This document shows positions 13,603-20,211 of a stretch of 20,211 bases of DNA, in pieces (position 1 is the first letter of the stretch; each line of letters opens with the position of its first letter). Position numbers and translations under genes: made by a program. Source of the stretch: Oxalobacter formigenes (lineage in GTDB: Bacteria; Pseudomonadota; Gammaproteobacteria; Burkholderiales; Burkholderiaceae_D). The notes beneath the pieces are model-generated. The model was not told the origin of the DNA, ran no database searches, and worked only from the letters and a program-made list of their open reading frames with translations. The stretch lies in assembly GCA_019424645.1 (NCBI GenBank), contig JAHYZB010000013.1, positions 1 to 20,211 of the forward strand, in the 5' to 3' direction.

Positions 13603-14493
13603 ATGGCAATTCAATGGTTTCCGGGGCATATGAATGCCGCCAGAAAAAAAGCGGCGGAAACAATGGAGACGACTGATCTCGTGATCGAGGTCCTTGACGG
13701 AAGGCTTCCCGGCGCCAGCAGCAATCCCATGGTAGAACAGCTTCGGCTTTACCGGCAGCGTCCCTGTCTCAAAATTCTGAACAAGAGTGATCTGGCCGAT
13801 CCGGTGGCGACAAAAGAATGGATTGATTTCTATAATGGCCAGCCGGGTGTCAACGCTATTGCCCTGTCTTGCAGAAAACCGGCTGAAGTGGCGAAAATTC
13901 CGGGTATTTGCCAGAAAATTATTCCTCATCGAACCGGCCCCGGAAAAACGGCCAGAATCATGATTATGGGAATTCCCAATGTCGGAAAGTCAACGCTGAT
14001 GAATATGCTGTTGAAACGGCGTGTTGCAGCTGTGGGCGATGAACCCGCAGTCACGAAAACGCAGCAGCGGCTTTATCTGAACAAAAATATGGTTTTGACA
14101 GATACACCGGGTCTGCTCTGGCCGAAGATCATGTATCCCAGTGATGGATATATGCTGGCGGCAAGCCATGCCGTCGGGGTGAATGCCCTGATCGAGGACG
14201 AGGTCGCTGCTTTTCTTGGCGAGGTTTTGTTAAAGCGTTATCCACATCTGCTTGAAGCACGGTATGGTCTGCAGGTCGATGAACTCGATGGCTATGGTGT
14301 TGTCGAAGGAGTGGCGTTGAAGCGTGGATTCAAAATTCGTGGCGGTGAACTGGATGTCGAAAAGGGCGCTCATTCTTTCCTTCAGGATTACCGAACCGGA
14401 GCGATTGGGCGCATCAGTCTGGAAACGCCGGAAAGTCGCAAGGAAATGATGGAATCGTCAGTGGCTGAAGAATCAGAACCAGAGAAAGAATAA
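13603..14493 (+). CDS. ylqF: Ribosome biogenesis GTPase RbgA/YlqF
   Basis: A circularly permuted GTPase that acts in late maturation of the 50S ribosomal subunit. The protein is 296 residues. The motif order is permuted: G4 NKSD (60-63), then G1 GIPNVGKST (123-131), G2 with TKTQQ (151-155) and G3 DTPG (167-170), which defines the YlqF/YawG class. The N-terminal MAIQWFPGHMNAARK is diagnostic for YlqF. A C-terminal helical RNA-binding region follows, ending in an acidic tail. It follows the deacetylase gene closely with an AGGA RBS. The next gene probably has its own promoter. Confidence 0.95.
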   Translation: MAIQWFPGHMNAARKKAAETMETTDLVIEVLDGRLPGASSNPMVEQLRLYRQRPCLKILNKSDLADPVATKEWIDFYNGQPGVNAIALSCRKPAEVAKIPGICQKIIPHRTGPGKTARIMIMGIPNVGKSTLMNMLLKRRVAAVGDEPAVTKTQQRLYLNKNMVLTDTPGLLWPKIMYPSDGYMLAASHAVGVNALIEDEVAAFLGEVLLKRYPHLLEARYGLQVDELDGYGVVEGVALKRGFKIRGGELDVEKGAHSFLQDYRTGAIGRISLETPESRKEMMESSVAEESEPEKE

Positions 14494-14536
14494 ATCCCGT
14501 CACTCTGCTTGTGACTGTCTGGATATGAATAGTGTT

Positions 14537-14542
14537 TATAAT
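14537..14542 (+). promoter_or_regulatory. Perfect TATAAT -10 box placed for a leaderless transcript
   Basis: TATAAT matches the consensus exactly and ends six bases before the ATG at 14549, so transcription would be expected to begin at or near the start codon. A clear -35 box at 16-18 bp is lacking; TTGTGA lies 22 bp upstream and a TG dinucleotide precedes the -10. Confidence 0.45.
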
Positions 14543-14548
14543 ATTTGA

Positions 14549-15274
14549 ATGAAACCGATTGCTCCAGGAACCGTTATTTTTCACCGTTATCGTGGTTACG
14601 GTGTGCTCACAGCCGTCAATTTGCTGACTGGCTGGGTGTCGGCCCGTTTCGGCAATGAACAGCGTTGTCTCGATCTGAATTTGTCGACGGATGAGGTCCA
14701 GCATGCCGATGGCGAACCGATTCTGTTCAGGCTTTCTCCACCTGACAGGATGCCTCATGGTCGTCTGATGGAGATGGTTTTGAAGTTGCACAGTGCAGGA
14801 TATCAGCGTCTTTATCTCTATTCATGGCCAAAGGATGCCGGAATGCACTGGAGATGGCATTTGTTTACCGGTTGCAGGACATGGCTGCAAAGGCCATGGA
14901 GAGAAGGCTGGTACGGTTCCGGCGCAGACTATATTTTCAATCCTGTGATGGGCTGGGGGGATTTGCCGGGGGCAACGGCAGATGAACTGATCGATGCACT
15001 CGCCAAATTCGATCCGGAAGGGCTTGCGAACGCCCTTGGGGAAGATGAGGAGCATGCCGTCTGGTTCAGGCAGATTTGTGAGGCATTGCTTCCCGATTAT
15101 ATGTACAGCCTTGAAAAGAGGTTGAATCCGGATGGTTCCATTTCCAATGTATTGCCAGTTTATCCGGTCAGGCAAGGCGTTCCCGATTACGACGGGCCGT
15201 CTCTGCCATGTCCGCCGGGATGGAGCAAGCTTCATTATGTCAATCCAATCCCGCGCCATTTCTGTTATTTCTGA
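14549..15274 (+). CDS. Conserved-looking hypothetical protein, Trp-rich, function unknown
   Basis: A 241-residue soluble protein that I do not recognise. Residues 6-44 (GTVIFHRYRGYGVLTAV, then WVSARFGNEQRCLDL) look like a small beta-barrel of the Tudor/KOW type, similar in pattern to the HxxxGxGxV motif of UvrD C-termini. The middle (93-136) holds seven Trp in 44 residues, including HWRWH and RPWREGWYGSGADY. A charged helix-prone segment follows at 141-180, and a Pro/Tyr-rich tail ends HFCYF. It has no signal peptide or membrane segment. The start is fixed, as an in-frame TGA lies directly before the ATG. There is no SD, and a perfect -10 box sits just upstream, which suggests a leaderless mRNA. 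It sits between rbgA and the asparaginase-domain gene with normal spacing on both sides. The codon use does not stand out. Confidence 0.8.
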   Translation: MKPIAPGTVIFHRYRGYGVLTAVNLLTGWVSARFGNEQRCLDLNLSTDEVQHADGEPILFRLSPPDRMPHGRLMEMVLKLHSAGYQRLYLYSWPKDAGMHWRWHLFTGCRTWLQRPWREGWYGSGADYIFNPVMGWGDLPGATADELIDALAKFDPEGLANALGEDEEHAVWFRQICEALLPDYMYSLEKRLNPDGSISNVLPVYPVRQGVPDYDGPSLPCPPGWSKLHYVNPIPRHFCYF

Positions 15275-15283
15275 TAGAACATC

Positions 15284-15772
15284 ATGATTGTGCACATTGT
15301 CGCTACGGGCGGAACTTTTGAGAAACACTATGACGAAGTCAGGGGGGAGCTCGTTTTCACGTCGAGCCATATTCCAGACATGATGAAACGTGCACGGGTA
15401 TCGCCATCGTATACATTTGAGGAAGTGTCGATGCTGGATTCCCTTGATATGCAGGAAAAGGATCGCGAAAATATCCTGAAATCCTGCAAACAGGTTCCGG
15501 CCAACCGTATTGTCATCATTCATGGAACGGATACGATGCAGGACACGGCTGCGGTATTGGGAAAAGCGGCGCTGAAAAAAACGATTGTCCTGACCGGTGC
15601 CATGATTCCGTATGAATTCGACCATTCCGATGCTTTTTTCAATCTCGGATTTGCCGTCAGCGCTGTCCAGCTATTACCTTCTGGTGTCTATATCGTGATG
15701 AACGGACAGATTTTCGAATGGGATAAAGTGACAAAAAACCGTCGTGCCGGTGTGTTCGAAGCGGTATCATAG
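15284..15772 (+). CDS. Solo N-terminal asparaginase domain protein
   Basis: This 162-residue protein corresponds to the N-terminal domain of L-asparaginase. TGGTFE (8-13, nucleophile Thr T11) and HGTDTM (80-85, T82 and D83) match the known catalytic residues, and a lysine (K98 or K99) precedes IVLTGAMIP, as in the family triad. The C-terminal asparaginase domain, which completes the active site of the neighbouring subunit in normal enzymes, is absent. The gene ends cleanly with its own stop codon, and no C-domain remnant lies before glmU, so it reads as a compact family member rather than a fresh truncation. Such short proteins occur in other betaproteobacteria. Activity towards asparagine is uncertain. 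It starts nine bases after the Trp-rich protein stop codon with a weak SD, probably in the same transcript. Confidence 0.85.
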   Translation: MIVHIVATGGTFEKHYDEVRGELVFTSSHIPDMMKRARVSPSYTFEEVSMLDSLDMQEKDRENILKSCKQVPANRIVIIHGTDTMQDTAAVLGKAALKKTIVLTGAMIPYEFDHSDAFFNLGFAVSAVQLLPSGVYIVMNGQIFEWDKVTKNRRAGVFEAVS

Positions 15773-15832
15773 TATCGATGCCGGTTTGTCCGGTTTATCG
15801 TTCATTTCTCAACTTTTTTATCTATTGATCTC

Positions 15833-17191
15833 ATGAATATCGTTATTCTGGCTGCCGGTATGGGCAAACGCATGAATTCGGATTTGCCCAAAGTGCTTCA
15901 TTCTCTTGCCGGAAAGCCCTTGCTGTCACATGTTCTGGATACTGCCCGTTCATTGAATCCTGACAAGCTGATTGTGGTTTACGGTCATGGTGGCGAACAG
16001 GTGCAGCAAGAAATAGCGGGAAACGATCTGGCGTTCGTCAAACAGGAACCGCAACTGGGTACCGGCCATGCCGTCATGCAGGCATTATCCTTACTGGATG
16101 AGTCCGTGCCGACACTGGTTTTGTATGGCGATGTTCCCTTGATTGGGCAGGCTTCCCTGTCGCGACTGCTTGACGCAGCTGGAATGAACAAGCTCGGAAT
16201 TCTGACTGCCGAACTGGACGATCCCACGGGGTATGGAAGAATCATTCGTGAAAACGGACAGATAAACTGCATCGTCGAACAAAAGGATGGCAATTCCGTT
16301 GAACTTGCCGTCAATGAAATCAATACGGGAATCATGGTGATTCCGACGGTTCCCCTGAAACGCTGGTTGTCTTCTCTTTCCAATAACAATGCGCAAGGGG
16401 AATATTACCTGACGGATATCGTCGGCAAAGCGGTTGCAGAACGGATTGAAGTAACATCTGCCCAGCCGGATGCGGTCTGGGAGACGCTGGGGGTCAACAG
16501 CAAGAGACAGCTGGCGGAACTGGAGCGAATTTACCAGAAAAATATGGCTGATGCCCTGCTTGATAAAGGTGTGGGGTTGGCTGATCCCGGCCGTATCGAC
16601 ATACGCGGTTCGCTGACATGCGGACGTGACGTGTTCATCGACGTCAACTGCGTTTTCGAAGGTCATGTCGCTTTGGGCGATGGCGTGTCCATTGGAGCGA
16701 ACTGTATCATCCGGGATTGCGATATCGGAAAGAATGCAGAAGTCAGGCCTTTCTGTCATCTCGAAGGCGCGAAAGTCGGTTCAGCTTCACTGATCGGGCC
16801 TTACGCCCGATTAAGACCGGGAGCCGAGCTGGGTGAAGAAGTGCATATCGGCAATTTCGTGGAAATCAAGAACAGCCAGATTGCCGCGCACAGCAAGGCC
16901 AATCATCTCGCTTATGTAGGTGATTCGACAGTCGGTACCCGCGTGAATATTGGTGCCGGTGCGATTACATGCAATTACGATGGAGCGAACAAACACAAGA
17001 CGGTTATCGAGGACGATGTTTTCATCGGTACCAATTGCGAATTGGTTGCACCCGTCAAAGTGGGTAGTGGTGCGACTGTTGGAGCCGGTACTACCCTGAC
17101 CAGGGATGTCCCTGCCGGATCGCTGACGGTTTCCCGTGCGAAACAAACGACGATAAATGACTGGAAAAGACCTGAAAAAGAAAAAAAATAA
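15833..17191 (+). CDS. glmU: Bifunctional UDP-N-acetylglucosamine pyrophosphorylase / glucosamine-1-phosphate N-acetyltransferase
   Basis: Acetylates glucosamine-1-phosphate and then joins UTP to give UDP-GlcNAc, the precursor of peptidoglycan and lipopolysaccharide. The protein is 452 residues, full length. The N-terminal uridyltransferase domain shows LAAGMGKRMNSDLPKVLH (6-23) and LYGDVPL, with metal-binding Asp. The C-terminal left-handed beta helix (about 250-430) shows hexapeptide repeats and KANHLAYVGD with catalytic His, then GAITCNYDG. It is followed by a terminator whose stem begins inside the coding region. The ATG has no obvious SD (preceding bases CTATTGATCTC). The 60-base spacer before it contains a repeated CCGGTTT but no clear promoter, so it may be read from the upstream genes. 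Confidence 0.97.
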   Translation: MNIVILAAGMGKRMNSDLPKVLHSLAGKPLLSHVLDTARSLNPDKLIVVYGHGGEQVQQEIAGNDLAFVKQEPQLGTGHAVMQALSLLDESVPTLVLYGDVPLIGQASLSRLLDAAGMNKLGILTAELDDPTGYGRIIRENGQINCIVEQKDGNSVELAVNEINTGIMVIPTVPLKRWLSSLSNNNAQGEYYLTDIVGKAVAERIEVTSAQPDAVWETLGVNSKRQLAELERIYQKNMADALLDKGVGLADPGRIDIRGSLTCGRDVFIDVNCVFEGHVALGDGVSIGANCIIRDCDIGKNAEVRPFCHLEGAKVGSASLIGPYARLRPGAELGEEVHIGNFVEIKNSQIAAHSKANHLAYVGDSTVGTRVNIGAGAITCNYDGANKHKTVIEDDVFIGTNCELVAPVKVGSGATVGAGTTLTRDVPAGSLTVSRAKQTTINDWKRPEKEKK

Positions 17192-17200
17192 GGTCTTTTT
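17165..17200 (+). terminator. Terminator overlapping the glmU 3' end
   Basis: AAAAGACCT (17165-17173) pairs with AGGTCTTTT (17191-17199) across a 17-nt A-rich loop, and the 3' arm itself ends in a T-run. The 5' arm encodes the last residues of GlmU and the loop includes its stop codon. The long loop lowers confidence. Confidence 0.5.
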
Positions 17201-17293
17201 ACTTCAAAAATTGATCAATCGCAGTTTTTCAAATCATGGCACTGTCAAAGTGGCTAAACGGGGTTTTTTCCTGTTATATTGTTGATGAGGCTG

Positions 17294-17362
17294 TCTTTGC
17301 CAGTCAAAGAGAGTTATTCCCTATTCGAGTAAATAATTTTGCCATGTCATGACTGATGGCAA
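17294..17362 (+). promoter_or_regulatory. Structured upstream region of the phosphoketolase gene with two dyads
   Basis: The 276-bp spacer 17192-17467 holds no gene. It contains TCTTTG/CAAAGA (17294-17310) and a larger nested dyad: TTGCCAT (17339-17345) with ATGGCAA (17356-17362) enclosing the 8-bp palindrome GTCATGAC. GTCAAAG also occurs twice (17244-17250 and in the first dyad, 17303-17309). These could be regulator sites or 5'-UTR folds. I cannot place a convincing promoter. Confidence 0.45.
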
Positions 17363-17467
17363 GGTTCTTTTATTTCATAAAGAATAGATGTTCACTTACC
17401 GAAAGTTGTCATTTGGATCTTGTCGCATTTGGCAGGCTGAGTTCGAAAGAATAGAAAGGAAATGAAT

Positions 17468-19864
17468 ATGGCTAAAGCGGGAAAGCTTGATAAGAGCAGT
17501 GAGCCTTTGACGGTTGATATGCTGCATAAAATGAATGCCTATTTCAGTGCAGCCAACTATTTGTCCGTCGGACAGATTTATTTATTCAATAATCCATTAT
17601 TGCGCGAACCTTTGAAGCCGGACGATATCAAGCCGCGTTTGCTGGGACACTGGGGTACGACGCCTGGCCTGAATTTCGTTTATGTCCATATGAATCGTGT
17701 GATCAAGAAATACGATCTGGACATGATTTTCGTTACCGGTCCGGGACATGGTGGCCCGGCTCTGGTTGCCAACACCTATCTGGAAGGAACGTACAGCGAG
17801 TTTTATCCCAACGTTTCGGAAGATGAAGAAGGGATGAAAAAGCTGTTTACCCAGTTTTCTTTCCCGGGCGGAATTCCAAGTCATACGGCTGCAGAAACAC
17901 CGGGCTCGATCAATGAAGGTGGTGAACTGGGTTATTCTCTATCGCATGCTTTCGGTGCGGCTTTCGATAATCCCGACCTGATCGTGACCTGCGTGGTCGG
18001 CGACGGTGAAGCCGAAACCGGGCCGCTGGCGACGGGCTGGCATTCCAATAAATTCATCAATCCTGTTTTCGACGGCGCCGTTTTGCCGATTCTGCATCTG
18101 AACGATGCCAAGATTGCAGGCCCAACCGTTTTGGGCCGCATTCCTCCTAAAGAGCTGGACGAACTGATGCGCGGTTACGGTTATGAACCATTCTATGTGG
18201 AAGGTTCCGACCCCTTGATCATGCACCAGAAAATGGCAGCGACTATGGATACGGTCATCACCAAAATCAGGAAAATTCAGGACGATGCACGCAAGAACGG
18301 CTTCACTGAACGTCCTCAATGGCCGATGATCGTTCTGCGCAGTCCGAAAGGCTGGACAGGCCCTCACGTTGTGGATGGGCAGCAGATTGAGGGTACTTTC
18401 CGCGCGCATCAGGTTCCCGTCAGTGAAGTCAAGACAAACCCGGCCCATTTGCAAATCCTCAACGAATGGCTCTTGAGTTACAAGCCTCATGAATTGTTCG
18501 ATGAAGCGGGGCGTTTGATTCCTGAACTGGCTGAACTGGCTCCGAAGGGTCTCCACAGAATGGGGGCAAACCCGCATGCCAATGGCGGCATTCTGCTGCG
18601 TGAATTGCGCATGCCGGATTTCAGAAAATATGCTGTTGACGTACCTTCGCCAGGGGTTGTCGTCGCCGAAAGCACTCGTGTACAGGGTAATATGATCCGC
18701 GATGTTTTCGTGTTGAACGAAGAAGCGAAAAACTTCCGTGTTTTCAGCCCGGATGAAACCTCATCAAACCGCTGGGGTGCTGTTTTTGAAGTCACGGAAC
18801 GTTCATCGATGGATGAAATCAAACCGACTGACGACAAGGTATCCCATACCGGCCGCGTCATGGAAATGCTGTCCGAGCATCAGTGTGAAGGCTGGCTGGA
18901 AGGCTATCTGCTGACAGGGCGTCACGGTTTCTTCCCTTGTTATGAAGCGTTTATCCATGTGGTCGATTCGATGTATAACCAGCATGCCAAATGGCTGGAA
19001 GTCACGCGTCATATCCCATGGCGTCGTCCGATCGCATCGCTCAACTATCTGCTGACTTCCCACGTATGGCGTCAGGATCACAATGGCCTCTCTCACCAGA
19101 ATCCGGGTTTCATCGATCTGGTGATGAACAAGAAAGCCGACATCAGCCGCGTTTATCTTCCGCCTGATGCGAACTGTCTGTTGTCGGTTACGGACCATTG
19201 TATGCGCAGCCGCCATCGCATTAACGTGATCGTTGCCGGAAAGCAGCCTGCATTGCAGTACCTGAATATGGATGATGCAATCAAGCATTGTTCAGCCGGT
19301 ATCGGCATTTGGGAATGGGCAAGTAATGACAAGGGGTCCGAACCGGATGTCGTCATGGCATGTTGCGGTGATGTCCCGACGCTCGAAACGCTGGCAGCGG
19401 TCAAGATTCTGCGCGAACGGCTGCCTGAAGTGAAGATTCGTGTGATCAATGTCGTCAATCTGATGACCTTGCAGCAGCCGAGCGAACATCCGAACGGTTT
19501 GTCGGACAAGGAATTCGACATTCTGTTCACCAAGGACAAGCCGATCATTTTTGCCTATCATGGGTATCCGTGGCTGATTCATCGCCTGACTTACAGACGA
19601 ACCAACCATCAGAATATGCATGTCCGTGGCTACAAGGAAGAAGGTACGACGACGACACCGTTCGATATGGTCGTGTTGAACGATCTTGATCGTTATCATC
19701 TTGCCGGGGATGTCATCGACAGATTGCCAAGTCTTGGGTCAAGGGCTGCATACACGAAACAGTATTTGCGTGACAGACTTCTGGAACACAAGGAATATGT
19801 TTACAAATACGGTGAAGACATGCCGAATATCCGCGACTGGAACTGGGCGGATGGCAAGTCCTGA
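17468..19864 (+). CDS. xfp: Xylulose-5-phosphate/fructose-6-phosphate phosphoketolase
   Basis: A thiamine-diphosphate enzyme that splits xylulose-5-phosphate (and often fructose-6-phosphate) with phosphate, giving acetyl phosphate and glyceraldehyde-3-phosphate (or erythrose-4-phosphate). The protein is 798 residues, full length for the family. GHWGTTPGLNFVY (60-72), GPGHGGPA with H94, SHTAAETPGSINEGGELGYSLSHAFGA and the ThDP motif GDGEAETGPLA (178-188) are all phosphoketolase hallmarks. SLNYLLTSHVWRQDHNG and the C-terminal IRDWNW are also present. An ATG at 17462 has its SD only one base away, while the next at 17468 is seven bases from AAGGA, so I use the latter. The gene stands alone between two terminators. 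Its acetyl phosphate could yield ATP through acetate kinase or acetyl-CoA through phosphotransacetylase; neither gene is in view. Confidence 0.96.
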   Translation: MAKAGKLDKSSEPLTVDMLHKMNAYFSAANYLSVGQIYLFNNPLLREPLKPDDIKPRLLGHWGTTPGLNFVYVHMNRVIKKYDLDMIFVTGPGHGGPALVANTYLEGTYSEFYPNVSEDEEGMKKLFTQFSFPGGIPSHTAAETPGSINEGGELGYSLSHAFGAAFDNPDLIVTCVVGDGEAETGPLATGWHSNKFINPVFDGAVLPILHLNDAKIAGPTVLGRIPPKELDELMRGYGYEPFYVEGSDPLIMHQKMAATMDTVITKIRKIQDDARKNGFTERPQWPMIVLRSPKGWTGPHVVDGQQIEGTFRAHQVPVSEVKTNPAHLQILNEWLLSYKPHELFDEAGRLIPELAELAPKGLHRMGANPHANGGILLRELRMPDFRKYAVDVPSPGVVVAESTRVQGNMIRDVFVLNEEAKNFRVFSPDETSSNRWGAVFEVTERSSMDEIKPTDDKVSHTGRVMEMLSEHQCEGWLEGYLLTGRHGFFPCYEAFIHVVDSMYNQHAKWLEVTRHIPWRRPIASLNYLLTSHVWRQDHNGLSHQNPGFIDLVMNKKADISRVYLPPDANCLLSVTDHCMRSRHRINVIVAGKQPALQYLNMDDAIKHCSAGIGIWEWASNDKGSEPDVVMACCGDVPTLETLAAVKILRERLPEVKIRVINVVNLMTLQQPSEHPNGLSDKEFDILFTKDKPIIFAYHGYPWLIHRLTYRRTNHQNMHVRGYKEEGTTTTPFDMVVLNDLDRYHLAGDVIDRLPSLGSRAAYTKQYLRDRLLEHKEYVYKYGEDMPNIRDWNWADGKS

Positions 19865-19897
19865 TTGATTGATTGACTGTGTGTTGATCAAAAGTCG

Positions 19898-19932
19898 AAA
19901 AGCATCCACCGGGAAACCGGTGGATGCTTTTT
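19898..19932. terminator. Bidirectional terminator between xfp and queC
   Basis: A perfect 15-bp stem (AAAAGCATCCACCGG with CCGGTGGATGCTTTT) closed by a GAAA tetraloop, with T residues at the 3' end on both strands. It serves convergent xfp (+) and queC (-). Confidence 0.93.
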
Positions 19933-19945
19933 ATTGGGAAGACGG

Positions 19946-20211
19946 TTATTTGAGGTTTTCTGAAGAAATGAATTCTTCAAACCCTTTTTTTCGCAGCAGG
20001 CAGGCTGGGCATTCTCCGCAACCAAATCCCCAGACATTCAATTTGTCATGTTCGCCAACATAACAGGTGTGCGTTTCATTGACGATAAGATCGACGAGTT
20101 CCTGTCCGCCCAGTTCGGCGGCGAGTTGCCAGGTTTCTTTTTTGTTTTTCCACATCAGGGGTGTGACGAGGTTCATGCGCGCATCCATTCCGATATTGAG
20201 CGCGAGCTGCA
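19946..20211 (-). CDS. queC: 7-cyano-7-deazaguanine synthase QueC, C-terminal part (runs off the right edge)
   Basis: QueC converts 7-carboxy-7-deazaguanine to preQ0 with ATP and ammonia, a step in queuosine synthesis. Only the last 87 or so residues are in the window. The open frame continues past an internal Met to the edge as QLALNIGMDAR, so the start codon is outside. LVTPLMWKNKKETW, and the zinc-binding cysteines in HTCYVGE and GFGCGECPACLLRKKGF, are diagnostic. The stop codon is TAA just after NLK. It converges on xfp with the shared terminator between them. Confidence 0.93.
   Translation of the reverse strand, partial: QLALNIGMDARMNLVTPLMWKNKKETWQLAAELGGQELVDLIVNETHTCYVGEHDKLNVWGFGCGECPACLLRKKGFEEFISSENLK

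Noticed and set aside
15284..15772. Asparaginase gene as a truncated pseudogene
   Set aside because: The frame is intact, catalytic residues are kept, no C-domain fragment follows, and short homologues exist in other betaproteobacteria.
17236..17253. Sigma-54 promoter suggested by TGGCAC upstream of xfp
   Set aside because: No TTGC element follows at the required spacing.
19862..19876. TGAT tandem repeat after the phosphoketolase gene
   Set aside because: Only about four units; it gives backup stop codons but shows no sign of a mobile or regulatory element.

Overview
The window reads as a chromosomal segment of a betaproteobacterium, most likely Oxalobacteraceae and plausibly Oxalobacter. 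The reasons are moderate GC content, beta-type gene neighbourhoods (ahcY–membrane protein–metF, ribB–ribH–nusB, an SAH riboswitch before ahcY), and a very strongly codon-biased class III CoA-transferase of the formyl-CoA/oxalate type at the left edge. The organism call is inference from protein resemblance and context. I see no insertion sequence, prophage, CRISPR array, tRNA or rRNA.

Left part (1-5340, + strand): an Frc/YfdW-like CoA-transferase with its own terminator; a stand-alone formyltransferase resembling the hydrolase domain of 10-formyl-THF dehydrogenase; then a promoter, a clear SAH riboswitch and ahcY; a four-helix membrane protein of the YvlD/phage_holin_4_2 type; and metF, whose ATG directly follows the preceding stop codon. 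These genes share one-carbon themes: formyl-group transfer, SAH removal and methyl-THF supply.

Centre (5336-9064, - strand): riboflavin genes ribB (with a degenerate GTP cyclohydrolase II half) and ribH with nusB in one operon, preceded by mnmE, which has its own terminator. Divergent from mnmE is an acetylornithine-type aminotransferase (+), followed by a convergent small HTH protein (-) and a secreted MltB-type lytic transglycosylase (-). The two intergenic regions around the transglycosylase carry dyad elements: a 19-bp dyad upstream of the HTH gene, and an 11-bp inverted repeat with arms 75 bp apart.

Right part (12665-19864, + strand): an HDAC-family deacetylase, the RbgA/YlqF GTPase, an unrecognised Trp-rich protein that may be translated from a leaderless mRNA, a solo N-terminal asparaginase domain, glmU, and a long phosphoketolase gene with a structured 270-bp upstream region. 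A strong bidirectional terminator separates phosphoketolase from queC, which enters from the right on the - strand and is cut by the window edge.

Most of the window is core metabolism and translation/ribosome upkeep. The points most worth following are regulatory (SAH riboswitch with a possible SD hairpin, candidate leaderless gene, dyads), plus the unusual CoA-transferase, the solo formyltransferase, the solo asparaginase domain and the unknown Trp-rich protein.
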